Counted from the stretch's first letter, positions 1 to 8,658 are shown. The stretch: 64,000 nt of DNA from Caulobacter segnis (GCF_003243465.1 NZ_QFQZ01000012.1:8815-72814), one strand, 5' to 3'. Translations and numbers: made by a program. The notes: generated by a model from the sequence alone, not told the origin.

Positions 1-1734
1 AATCTCCCTGAGATGCTGGCCTGGGGGATCTTCTCCGCCACCCGGACGCTGGGCTTCCGCCCGTCCATCGCCATGGACGAGTTCACGAAGACCCTCGGTC
101 GGAACGCACAGCTCAACGCGCTGGCCGTGCGCGAGGCGACCTACCGGGCCGCCCGCGAGGCGGACCCTGCGGCGGCCAACAAGGTCTTCGCCGACGTGCT
201 TACCGCCGTCCGCCAGGAGCCCACCGCCGAGGCCCTCAAGGCCGCTCGCGAGTTCTTCGCCGACACCGGCCAGGACGCCGCTGGTACCTTCGCCTCCGGC
301 ACCAAGGCTGAGGACATGAGCCGCGTGCTGGCGTCCCTGGACGTCCGCAAGCTGGCCGAGGACCACGCAAAGGAGCTGGCCTTCCAGAAGGTCGGCCCTG
401 GCACCAAGAAGCTGGATGAGGCGTTACGTGCGTGGCCCGTCATCAAGTATTTCTACGCCCCGTTCCTGAAGACCCCGGCCGCGCTGATTAAGGCCGGCTT
501 GATCGACCGCACCCCGCTCTCGATCCTGGCCAACCATAAGGCCCTGACCGGCGCAGCCGACGCGCTGAACTCCGCCATCGAGCGGGGCGGTGCCGAGGCC
601 GATATCGCCTGGGCCAAGATGGTGATGGGCATGGGCCTGATGACTACGGCGTTCGCGCTGTATGAGAGGGGCCACCTCGTCGGCGGGCGCGGCGATAGTC
701 GCAACGCCCAGCGTCAAGACGGCGTCCGTCCGTACTCGATCCGCATTGGGAACGAGTGGATCGACTTCTCTCCTCTCTCGCCGTTCGCCGAACCTTTTGG
801 TCTCGTGGCTGACCTAGCTCAGATCCTGGGCGACCGTCAGCCGGACCAAGAGACCGGCGAGGCCTTGGTCGGCGCGGTGTTGACCGCGATCTCGAACAAC
901 ATCCTGAACAAGACAACGCTCCAGGGCCTCCACCAGCTCGACTCAACCCTCTTCGGGAAGACGCCGGGCGGGTCGGAGGAGTCAAGGGCGCGAGGCACCG
1001 AGGAGCAACTCGCGACCACCCTCATGTCGATGGTCCCCCTGTCCTCGCTCCTGCGGTCTACCGCTCAGGAGATCGACCCTGTCCGCCGCGAGGCGCACAG
1101 TGTTCTCGAACAGTTCGAAGCCCTGACGCCCGGTCTGTCCCAGCGTCTTCCCGCCATGCGGGACGCCTTCGGCCGCCCCTTGGTTCGCCAAGAGGGCGAG
1201 ACCGGCGCGTTCCAGGCGCTGAACCACACGAGCCGCTCGAAGGACCCTATGGCCCTGGAGCTGGCCCGCCTGGGTCAGACTGTGGACCTGTCCCTGGCCC
1301 GCCCGCCGCGCACCTTCAACGGTGAGCGTGTGGAGCCCCAGGAGTTCGCCCGCATCCTCGAAGTCCAGGGCCAGCTCTGGCGTCACCCGAGGACCGGGAT
1401 GAACATGGAGGAGGCCGTTAGGGATCTGATCAAGACGGACGAGTACAAGTCCTGGCCGGACGAGCAGCGCGCTCAGACGGTCAAGGAGTTGATGTCCAAG
1501 TACCGGACCCTGGCCAACCGCGCCATGAAGGACCCCCGCTCGGAGTTCTACATGGGCGACGTGGTCAAGCGGACTGCCGCCGCCGCCCTCCGTAAGGAGG
1601 TGAAGGCGAGGGGTCTGTCCGACCGCCGGGCGCTGCACCGCGCCAAGCACATGGGTCTCTCCCGTGTGGACGCCCAAGGTGAGATCGACGCGCTTCGCGC
1701 CGCGCTCGACCTTGAGGATCAACCTCAGGAGTAA
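1..1734 (+). CDS. Internal virion protein, gp16-like (C-terminal part, 5' truncated by window)
   Basis: The reading frame is open from base 1, so the visible 577 residues are the C-terminal part of a longer protein. The segment is Ala/Arg/Glu-rich and mostly helical, with a moderately hydrophobic stretch around the segment MVMGMGLMTTAFALYERG. It lies directly before a T7 gp17-type fibre gene, where T7 and relatives encode gp16, the large core protein that is ejected into the cell and forms part of the trans-envelope DNA conduit. The assignment rests on position, composition and size. I see no enzyme motif here; a transglycosylase domain, if present, would be N-terminal and off the window. A portal or other core protein is less likely. 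Confidence 0.6.
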   Translation, partial: NLPEMLAWGIFSATRTLGFRPSIAMDEFTKTLGRNAQLNALAVREATYRAAREADPAAANKVFADVLTAVRQEPTAEALKAAREFFADTGQDAAGTFASGTKAEDMSRVLASLDVRKLAEDHAKELAFQKVGPGTKKLDEALRAWPVIKYFYAPFLKTPAALIKAGLIDRTPLSILANHKALTGAADALNSAIERGGAEADIAWAKMVMGMGLMTTAFALYERGHLVGGRGDSRNAQRQDGVRPYSIRIGNEWIDFSPLSPFAEPFGLVADLAQILGDRQPDQETGEALVGAVLTAISNNILNKTTLQGLHQLDSTLFGKTPGGSEESRARGTEEQLATTLMSMVPLSSLLRSTAQEIDPVRREAHSVLEQFEALTPGLSQRLPAMRDAFGRPLVRQEGETGAFQALNHTSRSKDPMALELARLGQTVDLSLARPPRTFNGERVEPQEFARILEVQGQLWRHPRTGMNMEEAVRDLIKTDEYKSWPDEQRAQTVKELMSKYRTLANRAMKDPRSEFYMGDVVKRTAAAALRKEVKARGLSDRRALHRAKHMGLSRVDAQGEIDALRAALDLEDQPQE

Positions 1735-3465
1735 ATGTACCTCACCCACGTGTCCTATGTGGCTCAGGTGGACCAGCGAGAGTTCGACGTCACGTTCGAA
1801 TACCTGGCCCCTGACCACGTCAAGGTCACGGCGAACAACAGCCCCGTCCCCTACCAGTGGGTGAACGAGTCCCGCATCAGGCTCGTGAACCCTGTGGGGG
1901 CGGGGACTGCCATCACCATTCGCCGTGAGACGCCTATCGACCGCGCCCTAGTCAGCTTCCAAGACGGCGCGGTCCTCACCCAGGAAGACCTGAACAAGGC
2001 CACCCGCCAAGTCCTGTTCAGCCAGCAGGAGATCCTCGACCTCTACAAGTCGAGCCTGTCGGAAGCCCAGATCCGTCTAGGGAACAACCTCGGGATCGTC
2101 ACCGACCCGGCCGCCGTCATGGACGAGCTGGCCCAGATGGTTCTCGCCGACGAACTTCTGGCCGACCTGAAGGAACGCCTGGACGACATCAACCTGACGG
2201 CCGACACGCTCATCGCTGAGCAGCTCCGCACGCACGATCTCAAGATGGGCGTCAACGTCGTCCGCGACGAGCTGAAGGTCGTGAAGGACGCCACCGGCAC
2301 GCTCGCCTCCGTGGTCGACCTCTTGGTCATCCAAGAGCCGGATGGCGACTCCCTTGTGCTGCGTGAAGACAAGGTCTTCCGAGGCAACGGGCAGTCATAC
2401 GCTCAGGCCTTCGAGGCCATCCAGACGAACATCGCCAGCACCCAGGCGAGCATAGTCACGCTGCAGGAGGCGACCATCGGCCCGGACGGCGCGGTGGCGC
2501 GGCTCCGCCAGCGCCTGGGCGTCGAGGACCCCAGCGGGGCAGGCTTCATCCTGAACGACAACATCGTGAAGCTATCCGGCGGTACCTCGCTGGCGCAGAC
2601 CGTTAGCGGCCTGACGTCACGCATCGGCTCGGCCGAGGCGGGCATCATCGCCAACAACACGGCGATCTCGAACGAGACCTCCGCCCGTGCGACCGCCATC
2701 AACGGCGTCATCGCCCGCGTCGGTCAGACCGAGGCCAGCATCACGACGCTGCAGCAGGCCGATACCGCGCTGGGCGTGAAGTACGGCGTTGCGCTCAACG
2801 TGAACGGCTACGTCACCGGGTTCCTGCAGAACAACAACGGGTCGAGCGGCTCGTTCACCGTGGTCGCCAATCGGTTCGCCATTGTCGATCCGAACGGCGG
2901 GACCCCCATCGTCCCCTTCGAGGTGAGCGGCGGCGTGGTCCGCGCGCCCTACATCGTGGCCGGCGACATCTTCGCCAACACGATCACGGCCAACAAGATC
3001 GTCGACCTGTCAGTCGGGACCACGAAGATCGCCGACAACGCCGTCACCAACGGCGCATCCGCGTTCTCTTCCGGCTACGTCACGTGCGCTCCTGGCAGCT
3101 CATCGACCCTCCAGTCGGTCGGTATGTCCACCAACGGAGGGCGCGTGCAGATCAGCCTGTCGTACTACCTGAACCCTGTCACATGGGCGCACAACAACAG
3201 CGCAGCCTCTCAGGTCGATCTAGTGACCATCAACCTGTATCGGAACGGAAGCCTCGTGCAGTCCGTCCGGGGCGGCGTGGCCATGAAGATGAACGAGGGG
3301 AACTACCTACTCCCCGGCGGTCTCCAGGCTGTGATCCTGAATGACAGTCCGCCAGCCGGCTGGAACTTCTACGAGGTCGCCGCAAGCTGCGCCACATCAG
3401 CCTCGCTGTCGTCCGGCGTGCTGTTCCAGTCCCGCGCCCTCAACCTCCTAGAGACCAAGAAGTGA
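1735..3465 (+). CDS. Tail fibre protein with T7 gp17-type N-terminus and tail-tip J-like C-terminal half
   Basis: The 576-aa protein starts with the conserved podoviral fibre anchor (about residues 1-110; key stretches YLTHVSYVAQVDQREFDVTF and FQDGAVLTQEDLNKATRQ), which attaches fibres to the tail in T7. Residues about 110-330 are heptad-like with repeated (A)SITTLQ and TSRIGSAEAG units, typical of trimeric fibre shafts. Residues about 340-440 (GYVTGFLQNNN, FTVVANRFAIVDP, APYIVAGDIFANTITANKI) resemble the C-terminal region of siphoviral tip-attachment protein J (DUF1983-like). The ATG follows a good ribosome site (caggag) and touches the previous stop. This mosaic of a podovirus anchor and a lambda-J-type end suggests a module swap in host recognition. 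Confidence 0.85.
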   Translation: MYLTHVSYVAQVDQREFDVTFEYLAPDHVKVTANNSPVPYQWVNESRIRLVNPVGAGTAITIRRETPIDRALVSFQDGAVLTQEDLNKATRQVLFSQQEILDLYKSSLSEAQIRLGNNLGIVTDPAAVMDELAQMVLADELLADLKERLDDINLTADTLIAEQLRTHDLKMGVNVVRDELKVVKDATGTLASVVDLLVIQEPDGDSLVLREDKVFRGNGQSYAQAFEAIQTNIASTQASIVTLQEATIGPDGAVARLRQRLGVEDPSGAGFILNDNIVKLSGGTSLAQTVSGLTSRIGSAEAGIIANNTAISNETSARATAINGVIARVGQTEASITTLQQADTALGVKYGVALNVNGYVTGFLQNNNGSSGSFTVVANRFAIVDPNGGTPIVPFEVSGGVVRAPYIVAGDIFANTITANKIVDLSVGTTKIADNAVTNGASAFSSGYVTCAPGSSSTLQSVGMSTNGGRVQISLSYYLNPVTWAHNNSAASQVDLVTINLYRNGSLVQSVRGGVAMKMNEGNYLLPGGLQAVILNDSPPAGWNFYEVAASCATSASLSSGVLFQSRALNLLETKK

Positions 3466-3635
3466 CCCCCTACGTCGTCTTCGACGAGACCTCCGGGGAA
3501 GCCAAACGCTGGGGCCGTTGTCCGACAGACGACGTGCCTCGGCAGGCCTTTTACCCCGGCGAGGTGGTCCACGCTCTCGAAGCTGACGTGGACCCGCTGA
3601 ATATCCCCACGCTCTCCGACATGGACACCCAATGA
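3462..3635 (+). CDS. Small phage protein of unknown function (57 aa)
   Basis: A GTG start overlaps the fibre stop by 4 bases and the stop overlaps the next ATG by 4 bases, so translational coupling is likely. The product starts VTPYVVFDETSGEAKRWGRC and is short, acidic and without membrane segments. Such small open frames occur between fibre genes in many tailed phages and often encode fibre-assembly or tail-tip accessory proteins, but nothing in the sequence identifies a function. Support is the tight overlap on both sides and preserved coding frame. Confidence 0.6.
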   Translation: MTPYVVFDETSGEAKRWGRCPTDDVPRQAFYPGEVVHALEADVDPLNIPTLSDMDTQ

Positions 3636-3829
3636 CCCAGACGCCGGCCGCCTCCTCGGCGGTCAACGCGCTGCTCGATAAGCAGCGAGAACTCCTGTGC
3701 GCCGTCGCGGTGACCCAGGAGGCGCTCAACCAGTACCTCAAGGATCTTGCCGACGTGCGCGCGCAGCTCCGCGGCGTCCAGCTCGGACAGCAGCTCGCGG
3801 CTGAAGCCACCCAGGCGGCCGATGACTGA
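3632..3829 (+). CDS. Small helical phage protein (65 aa)
   Basis: The start overlaps the upstream stop by 4 bases and the stop overlaps the next ATG by 8 bases. The protein is Ala/Gln/Leu-rich (segments LLDKQRELLCAVAVTQEAL and LADVRAQLRGVQLGQQL), predicted to be one or two amphipathic helices able to form a coiled coil. Location within the fibre cluster suggests a fibre chaperone or a small structural part, but this is inference from position only. Confidence 0.6.
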   Translation: MTQTPAASSAVNALLDKQRELLCAVAVTQEALNQYLKDLADVRAQLRGVQLGQQLAAEATQAADD

Positions 3830-4502
3830 CACCGTCCCCACCTCCAGCGCCACTCTGGCGGCTCGGATCTCCGCGCTGCTGGACTGGGCAGAGACGCGGG
3901 ACGGCAAATGGACGACCTGGGTTACCGGCACGCCGACCGGCGGTCCTCAGGGGAACGGCAAGTACCCTCTCCCCTTCGATGAGGACGAGGATGTGCTGGT
4001 CGAGTGCCCGGCCCTCCTGGCCGACATGGTGGTCGGCCCTGCGGCTGTCGCCCAGGCCGCCATCGCTCAGGCCGAGGCCGCGAAGAACGCCGCTGTGCAG
4101 GCCACCGCCGCAGCGGTCGCCGCCTCCAACGGTGTTGTCGCTGCTCAGACTGCAGCCGAAGCCGCGCGCAATCTGGCCCAGTCCTACCGGGATCAGGCCG
4201 GAACCCACGCCGGTAACGCCTCCTCCTCGGCATCCGCCGCCGCCGCCGCACAGGCCTCCGTGGCATCGGCCAAGACCGCCGCCGAGACCGCGAAGGGAGC
4301 CGCTGAGACTGCGGCCTCCAACGCCGCTGGGTCGGCGAGCACCGCCAGCACCCATGCTTCCAACGCCCAGGCCGCGAAGGCCGCCGCCGAAGCCGCCCGA
4401 GACGCCGCCGTGGCTGTCGTCGGGCTCGACCCTGCAACCCTGGCCTCCAAGGTGTACGCCAAGCGCGTCGCTAAGAAGGCCGCCCTCCTCTTCGGAAGTT
4501 AA
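3822..4502 (+). CDS. Alanine-rich coiled-coil virion/fibre protein
   Basis: The start at 3822 is chosen because it is coupled to the previous stop; an upstream in-frame ATG lies inside the previous gene. The 226-aa product has an N-terminal globular part (about 1-75; motif WTTWVTGTPTGG) and then about 130 residues of near-continuous Ala-rich heptads (AAEAA, AKTAAETAKGAAETAASNA), as in fibre shafts and P22/lambda-type Ala-rich fibre repeats. The C-terminus is basic (AKRVAKKAALLFGS). It is probably an extended trimeric appendage or a linker between tail and receptor-binding units. Confidence 0.65.
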   Translation: MTDTVPTSSATLAARISALLDWAETRDGKWTTWVTGTPTGGPQGNGKYPLPFDEDEDVLVECPALLADMVVGPAAVAQAAIAQAEAAKNAAVQATAAAVAASNGVVAAQTAAEAARNLAQSYRDQAGTHAGNASSSASAAAAAQASVASAKTAAETAKGAAETAASNAAGSASTASTHASNAQAAKAAAEAARDAAVAVVGLDPATLASKVYAKRVAKKAALLFGS

Positions 4503-5413
4503 TGGCCACCAAGTCGGGCGCTCTGGCGCTCACCACCAGCCTCGCTACCGTCGCCCAGTGCGGCGCGGGTGCCGAGGTCGTGGTCTTCGGTCTCGTGTTC
4601 GTCAACACGACCGCAGCCACCCGAACTATTACCCTGCGCGTCTATCAGGCAGCAGCCGGCACCCCCGTCGACGTCCCGTTCACCCTCGGGGCTGGCCTGG
4701 ACAAGACCTGGGGCAAACCCATCGCCCTCCAGCCGGGCGACTACATCAGCGCGAAGGGGGACGCCACGGGCGTCACCGTCGTGTTTTCGCTCGACGAAGA
4801 CACCGGGTCTACTCCGGTTGCTCAAGGGTTCACCCCGAGGGGGGTCTACGCCGCCGGCTCCACCTACGCCGTCAACGACGTCGTGACGGACGGGGCCGCG
4901 AGCTACATCTCGTTGGTCGCCGCGAACCAAGGCAACACGCCGTCTTCGAGCCCCACCAAGTGGATGCTCTTGGCGGCTCAGGGTGCCCAAGGCCCGGCCG
5001 GCGCGAACGGCACCACCCTGACGAAGGGAACCGGTGCTGACATCCGCGCCGGTGCTGACGACGCCAAATACCTGACTTCGAAATCGCTCTACGACGCCTC
5101 GCTGTTCGTTCCGCTGGCGGATGCCGCGACCATCGCGGTCGACATGTCGAACTTCTTGAACGCCAAGGTCACGCTCGGCGGCAACCGAACGCTCGCCAAC
5201 CCAACGAACGTGAAGGAAGGCCAGAGTGGTCTGATCCGCATCACCCAGGATGCCACGGGAAGCCGCACGCTGGCCTTTGGGTCGGCCTGGAAATTCTCGG
5301 GCGGCGCTCCCTCTCTGACCACAACGGCCGGTGCAGTGGATCTTATCGCCTACGTTGTAGTCGACGCTGCGACGCCGGTAATCAACTGCACCATCAGCAA
5401 GGCGGTGGCTTAG
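4502..5413 (+). CDS. Tail appendage protein with carbohydrate-binding-like module
   Basis: The ATG overlaps the previous TAA by one base. Three parts can be seen in 303 aa. Residues 1-115 form a beta-rich domain. A module at about 116-160 (GVYAAGSTYAVNDVVTDGAA, then SPTKWMLLA) has the W/Y spacing of CBM5/12 chitin-binding-like modules common in phage fibres. It is followed by a collagen-like GAQGPAGANG stretch and a C-terminal beta domain (NAKVTLGGNRTLANPTNVKE, SGLIRITQDATGSRTLAFG) seen at the ends of many phage fibre and appendage proteins. The likely role is binding a cell-surface polysaccharide such as capsule, S-layer-anchoring LPS or holdfast. Confidence 0.75.
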   Translation: MATKSGALALTTSLATVAQCGAGAEVVVFGLVFVNTTAATRTITLRVYQAAAGTPVDVPFTLGAGLDKTWGKPIALQPGDYISAKGDATGVTVVFSLDEDTGSTPVAQGFTPRGVYAAGSTYAVNDVVTDGAASYISLVAANQGNTPSSSPTKWMLLAAQGAQGPAGANGTTLTKGTGADIRAGADDAKYLTSKSLYDASLFVPLADAATIAVDMSNFLNAKVTLGGNRTLANPTNVKEGQSGLIRITQDATGSRTLAFGSAWKFSGGAPSLTTTAGAVDLIAYVVVDAATPVINCTISKAVA

Positions 5414-6036
5414 TGCTACCTTTCGCTACCGCATGCCTTTTCGGCGGCAAGCGCGCGCCGCTGGTTCAGGATTTCAACGGAGGCTCCGGCGCGCTCCTCG
5501 CCCCTCAGCTCGTGACTGCTCCCTCAGGAGCGCAGACACTCACGATTGAGTGCGTGGGCGCGGGTGGCGGCCACGGCGCGACAGATGACGGCTCAACCTA
5601 TACCGGCTGGTGGGGCGGGGCTGGGGGCGGCTACTCGCGCAAGGTGGTCCTGCCTCAGAACGTCTACGTTCGCCCCATCAATTCAGCCGGCGGGGACTCC
5701 TCGTGGGTCAAGACCTCGGGTGGCTCCATAATCTGCCGCGCTTTCTCCGGGTACACCGATGGCTCTCAGTCGCTAGGCGGCGCTGGGTATTCAGGCGATG
5801 TCAACTACGAAGGGGGGCCTGGTAGCCTCCCAGGCGGCGGCTCCGGCGGTCCGGGCGGCGCAGGTGCTACACCCTCGTCCGGCTGGCCCTCTCCGCAAGG
5901 TGAAGGCGGTACCGGTCCCGTAGACCCGAACGGTAAGTTTCCCGGCGGGGGCTGCGCCGTGTGGTGGGACCCCGGCCTTGGCCCCGTCTGGGGCACGAAC
6001 GCGGCGGGCCTTGTCCGTCTCACTTGGACTTTCTAG
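5413..6036 (+). CDS. Glycine-rich phage adhesin-like protein
   Basis: The GTG start overlaps the preceding TAG. The 207-aa product carries many Gly-rich runs (GAGGGHGATDDGS, WWGGAGGGYSRK, GGPGSLPGGGSGGPGGAGAT) between short beta segments. Polyglycine-rich receptor-binding tips occur in T-even adhesins (gp38 class) and in many fibre-tip proteins, so receptor contact is a reasonable guess. It lies directly after the CBM-like appendage gene and before a small acidic tip-associated gene. It could instead be a structural Gly-rich head-fibre protein. Confidence 0.6.
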   Translation: MLPFATACLFGGKRAPLVQDFNGGSGALLAPQLVTAPSGAQTLTIECVGAGGGHGATDDGSTYTGWWGGAGGGYSRKVVLPQNVYVRPINSAGGDSSWVKTSGGSIICRAFSGYTDGSQSLGGAGYSGDVNYEGGPGSLPGGGSGGPGGAGATPSSGWPSPQGEGGTGPVDPNGKFPGGGCAVWWDPGLGPVWGTNAAGLVRLTWTF

Positions 6037-6045
6037 GAGAACTTC

Positions 6046-6390
6046 TTGTCCTTCGCCATACGGGCGGACGGCGTCCTCACGCCCCTCCCCTACCAACCTT
6101 TCGAAGTTGGCGGCATCCAATACCCCGCTAACGTCCTTACACTCTGGTCGCCGGAAGACCTCGCTGAGATCGGCGTCTACCCGCGCATCGAGGCTGACCC
6201 CGCGCCGGCCGGCCAGGTGATTGAGGCCGTGACGTTGGAGCTTCGTGACGGCGTAGTCTACGAGACGCCGACTTACGGCCCGGCACCGCCTTCCCAGGTT
6301 CCCGCCAGGATCTCCGAGATCGCCTCGGATTTCGGCCTCACCCCCTCCCAAGTTGTCGCTCTGGTCCAGGCCGTGGCGGCTCTCACCTAA
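6046..6390 (+). CDS. Small phage tail-associated protein (114 aa)
   Basis: A TTG start is preferred because it follows a clear ribosome site (taggaga, 6034-6040) and the frame begins just downstream of the previous stop. The protein opens SFAIRADGVLTPLPYQPFEV and ends with an amphipathic helix (ISEIASDFGLTPSQVVALVQ). The N-terminal part resembles short proteins found with fibres in proteobacterial phages, but I cannot name a family with certainty. A fibre-assembly role is inferred from position. Confidence 0.55.
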   Translation: MSFAIRADGVLTPLPYQPFEVGGIQYPANVLTLWSPEDLAEIGVYPRIEADPAPAGQVIEAVTLELRDGVVYETPTYGPAPPSQVPARISEIASDFGLTPSQVVALVQAVAALT

Positions 6391-6408
6391 CCCCTCCCTG
6401 AGTACCCC

Positions 6409-6672
6409 GTGAACGACAACGATACGCCGCAGTCGACCGACATCATGCTCGGCCGCATCGACGGCAAGCTGACCGCCCTCATCGACGCCTTCGGGCTGCA
6501 CCGGGTGGAGACCAATCGCCGCTTCGAGAAGCACGAAGAGGTCCATGAGGACCACGGCGAGCGCCTTACGAAACTGGAGCGCTTCCGCTGGCTCATCGTG
6601 GGTATCGCTTCGGCGGTGGCCTCGGTGGCCAGCCTGGTTCTCTCGGCCTTCCTGACGCAGGTGCTGGGATGA
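6409..6672 (+). CDS. Holin candidate (single C-terminal membrane segment)
   Basis: The 87-aa product starts with GTG. It has a charged N-terminal coiled-coil part (RRFEKHEEVHEDHGERLTKL) followed by one strongly hydrophobic segment (about 65-85, LIVGIASAVASVASLVLSAF). It sits between the fibre cluster and the small terminase and overlaps the latter by 4 bases, which is exactly where T7 has its class II holin gp17.5. T7 gp17.5 is 67 aa with one membrane segment, so length and topology fit. No endolysin gene is visible in the window. Confidence 0.6.
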   Translation: MNDNDTPQSTDIMLGRIDGKLTALIDAFGLHRVETNRRFEKHEEVHEDHGERLTKLERFRWLIVGIASAVASVASLVLSAFLTQVLG

Positions 6673-6929
6673 CCGGTCGCGCCACGGAAGACGCCCTGGA
6701 CGCCCTCCACGGTCTGCTGGCCGGCGTCCTGAAGGACGAGCTTGAGGCGGCCATGAAGGCCTCCAAGGAGCAGAACATCCCGGTGAACCCGCAGCTCCTC
6801 GACAAGGTCATGAAGTTCCTCGCCCAGAACGGCGTGGACGCTCCCAAGTCCGCCCCGCGTGTGGACGCCCTGGCCCAAACTCTCACCGATCTTGACCTCG
6901 ACGCCGAAGTGCTCGGGGTTCCTCACTAG
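6669..6929 (+). CDS. Terminase small subunit, T7 gp18-like
   Basis: The 86-aa protein has an N-terminal helix pair (DALDALHGLLAGVLKDELEA), then IPVNPQLLDKVMKFLAQNGV, as in the gp18 DNA-maturase A family (T7 gp18 is 89 aa). It recognises or organises concatemeric DNA for the large subunit. The start overlaps the holin stop (ATGA). In T7, gene 19 follows after only the spanin genes; here two virion-type genes (6937-8641) are inserted before the large subunit. Confidence 0.8.
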   Translation: MTGRATEDALDALHGLLAGVLKDELEAAMKASKEQNIPVNPQLLDKVMKFLAQNGVDAPKSAPRVDALAQTLTDLDLDAEVLGVPH

Positions 6930-6936
6930 GATTTCA

Positions 6937-7347
6937 ATGAGCATCCAACTTCCTACCGTTTCGGGCACGACCGGCGACGCCGCAGCGGTTGTGCTCGCCA
7001 GCCCCAACGGGGCGCTTGCTTCGCTCCCCGGCCCGGTCTCGCACGTCGAGCAAGCAGCTCTATCCGCCGCTGGCGCTGGCACTGCGGTCCTCATCGTGGG
7101 TGACTTCGCGATCTCGCTCTACGGCACCGCGACTGCCGTCACCGCGGAACTGGAACGTTCGCACACAGACCCTGCCGGCACGGCCCGTTGGACTAAGGTC
7201 GACGGCGGTACTCTTTCGGGTGACGCTTCGAGCGGCTCGGTGCGCGCCAAGAGGTTCAGTGAACCGGGCGCGGCGTGGTACCGAGTCAACGCCTCGGCGA
7301 TCACGGGCGGCAACGTCACGCCTGTCTTCACGAGAGCCAGCTCGTAA
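6937..7347 (+). CDS. Beta-rich phage virion protein of unknown function
   Basis: An ATG at 6937 with an upstream agga site is preferred over an in-frame ATG inside the terminase gene. The 136-aa product lacks membrane segments. It is Ala/Gly/Thr/Ser-rich and alternating in pattern (VLIVGDFAISLYGTATAVTAE), suggesting a beta sandwich. Its stop is 1 base from the next start, so it is probably made with the SGNH protein. T7 carries spanins in this place; the sequence does not look like a spanin. A tail-tip or decoration protein is likely. Confidence 0.55.
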   Translation: MSIQLPTVSGTTGDAAAVVLASPNGALASLPGPVSHVEQAALSAAGAGTAVLIVGDFAISLYGTATAVTAELERSHTDPAGTARWTKVDGGTLSGDASSGSVRAKRFSEPGAAWYRVNASAITGGNVTPVFTRASS

Positions 7348-7348
7348 G

Positions 7349-8641
7349 ATGCAGACGGCAAACTTCTCGAACGGCGGGCAAGGCGGTCTACGCCTTCGCC
7401 TGCTCGGGGCTGCAGCTCCGCAGACCTTGGTGACGCAGAGCAAAAACGGCAACCCCGCCTTGGTCGACGAGTACCTGATCAAGTACATGTCGCAGAACGC
7501 CAGCTATATCGGCGCGGCCACTATCCAGAACAACTACAACATCGAAGACATGGCCGTCTCAGCTGTCCGCTTGATCTACGCCAATCACGAGACCACGGCT
7601 CGGACCATCAACAAGGCGTCGGTGGCTTTCTGCTGGGGCATCCACACGGACGGCTTCACACCGCTCAATTCGAGCGGCGTCCCTGACAACACGCTCTGGG
7701 TCCCCATCACTTCGGCGACGGGTCTGGTCAACGCCGCGAGCGCCACCGGGGCCGCGACGCCGAACTTCGACCGTGCCTACACCGCCACCGCATGGCAGGC
7801 TGTTCCGTCTGTTGGGTCCGGCCTTCGCTACATGCTCATCCGCACTTACGGCCAGATCACCCAGACTTCCTTGTCGGGCACCCTCTCGTCGTCTGGCGTC
7901 GCTGGCGGCGCATGGGCCGGCATCGACCAGGGCCGCCACCTCACGTCTTGCTACAAGTACGCCTCGGACGGGGTCACCAACCCTGGCTCGTGGACGGGCG
8001 TGACCTTTGCGGATGGCGTGTGTCCCGCCGTCGTGCAAGTCCGGTCGCAGACGAAGGGGATCTCGCTGGTCGGTTTCGGCGACAGCCTCACGCAGGGCTA
8101 CCGAACCGGTGCCGACCATGACAGCTTCCTGTTCAAGGCGGCCTGCCTCGCGTCTAAGCCGCAGGCTCCGGTGACGTGGGCGAATTTCGGGGTCGCGGGA
8201 TCGCAGTCGACCAACTTCTACCAGGAGGCGCTCAAGGCCATCAGCGGCCCACACAAGCCTTCCGTGTTGGTGTTCCCGGTGAGTAGCCCGAACGACCCCT
8301 CGGCGACGACCCAGGCCACTCTCGATGCTTCCTGGGCGAGAGCGCAGGACATCGCTGCGCGCTGTAAAGCGGCAGGCATCGTTCCGGTCCTCTGGGGGCC
8401 GACTCCGTTCTACACGACGTCCCAACCGGCGGTGAGGGCGCAGCGAGATCGAGCGAAGGCGCAGTGCGCTCTCAGCGGCACGCTGTACTTCGACGCCTAT
8501 TCGGTGCTGGAGAACCCGTCGTCTCCTGACACGCTGAACCCCGCCTACGATTATGGCGACCGCCACTATAACGAGGCCGGCGCTGCCGCCTTGGGCGCTG
8601 CCTTCAACGCCGCGATCCTTGGGCCGCTTCTGGCCGCCTAA
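7349..8641 (+). CDS. Phage tail-associated SGNH/GDSL hydrolase
   Basis: The ATG lies one base past the previous stop; an in-frame ATG upstream is inside the previous gene. In 430 aa, residues about 1-235 are an Asn/Ser/Thr-rich beta region. The last 190 residues form an SGNH esterase: block I GFGDSLTQGY (nucleophile Ser), a block III-like segment VFPVSSPNDPS, and block V YGDRHYNEAG (Asp/His). Tail-borne esterases of this kind deacetylate host surface polysaccharides before injection. Host exopolysaccharide or holdfast sugar is the plausible substrate in Caulobacter. Placement between the two terminase genes is unusual for a T7 relative and suggests an acquired host-range cassette. Confidence 0.8.
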   Translation: MQTANFSNGGQGGLRLRLLGAAAPQTLVTQSKNGNPALVDEYLIKYMSQNASYIGAATIQNNYNIEDMAVSAVRLIYANHETTARTINKASVAFCWGIHTDGFTPLNSSGVPDNTLWVPITSATGLVNAASATGAATPNFDRAYTATAWQAVPSVGSGLRYMLIRTYGQITQTSLSGTLSSSGVAGGAWAGIDQGRHLTSCYKYASDGVTNPGSWTGVTFADGVCPAVVQVRSQTKGISLVGFGDSLTQGYRTGADHDSFLFKAACLASKPQAPVTWANFGVAGSQSTNFYQEALKAISGPHKPSVLVFPVSSPNDPSATTQATLDASWARAQDIAARCKAAGIVPVLWGPTPFYTTSQPAVRAQRDRAKAQCALSGTLYFDAYSVLENPSSPDTLNPAYDYGDRHYNEAGAAALGAAFNAAILGPLLAA

Positions 8642-8643
8642 AC

Positions 8644-8658
8644 CCAACTCAGAGCGGG
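8644..8658 (+). repeat. CCAACT motif copy 1, before large terminase gene
   Basis: CCAACTCAGAGCGGG starts 3 bases after the SGNH stop. It is followed by a GC-rich tract that can fold (GCGGAG at about 8675 with CTCCGC at about 8688). It is the leftmost of 11 copies of the prophage intergenic motif and lies 117 bp upstream of the terminase start. Confidence 0.75.

Noticed and set aside
6409..6672. Endolysin or spanin
   Set aside because: The protein has a single C-terminal membrane helix and a charged coiled coil, no catalytic motif and no lipobox; holin fits better.
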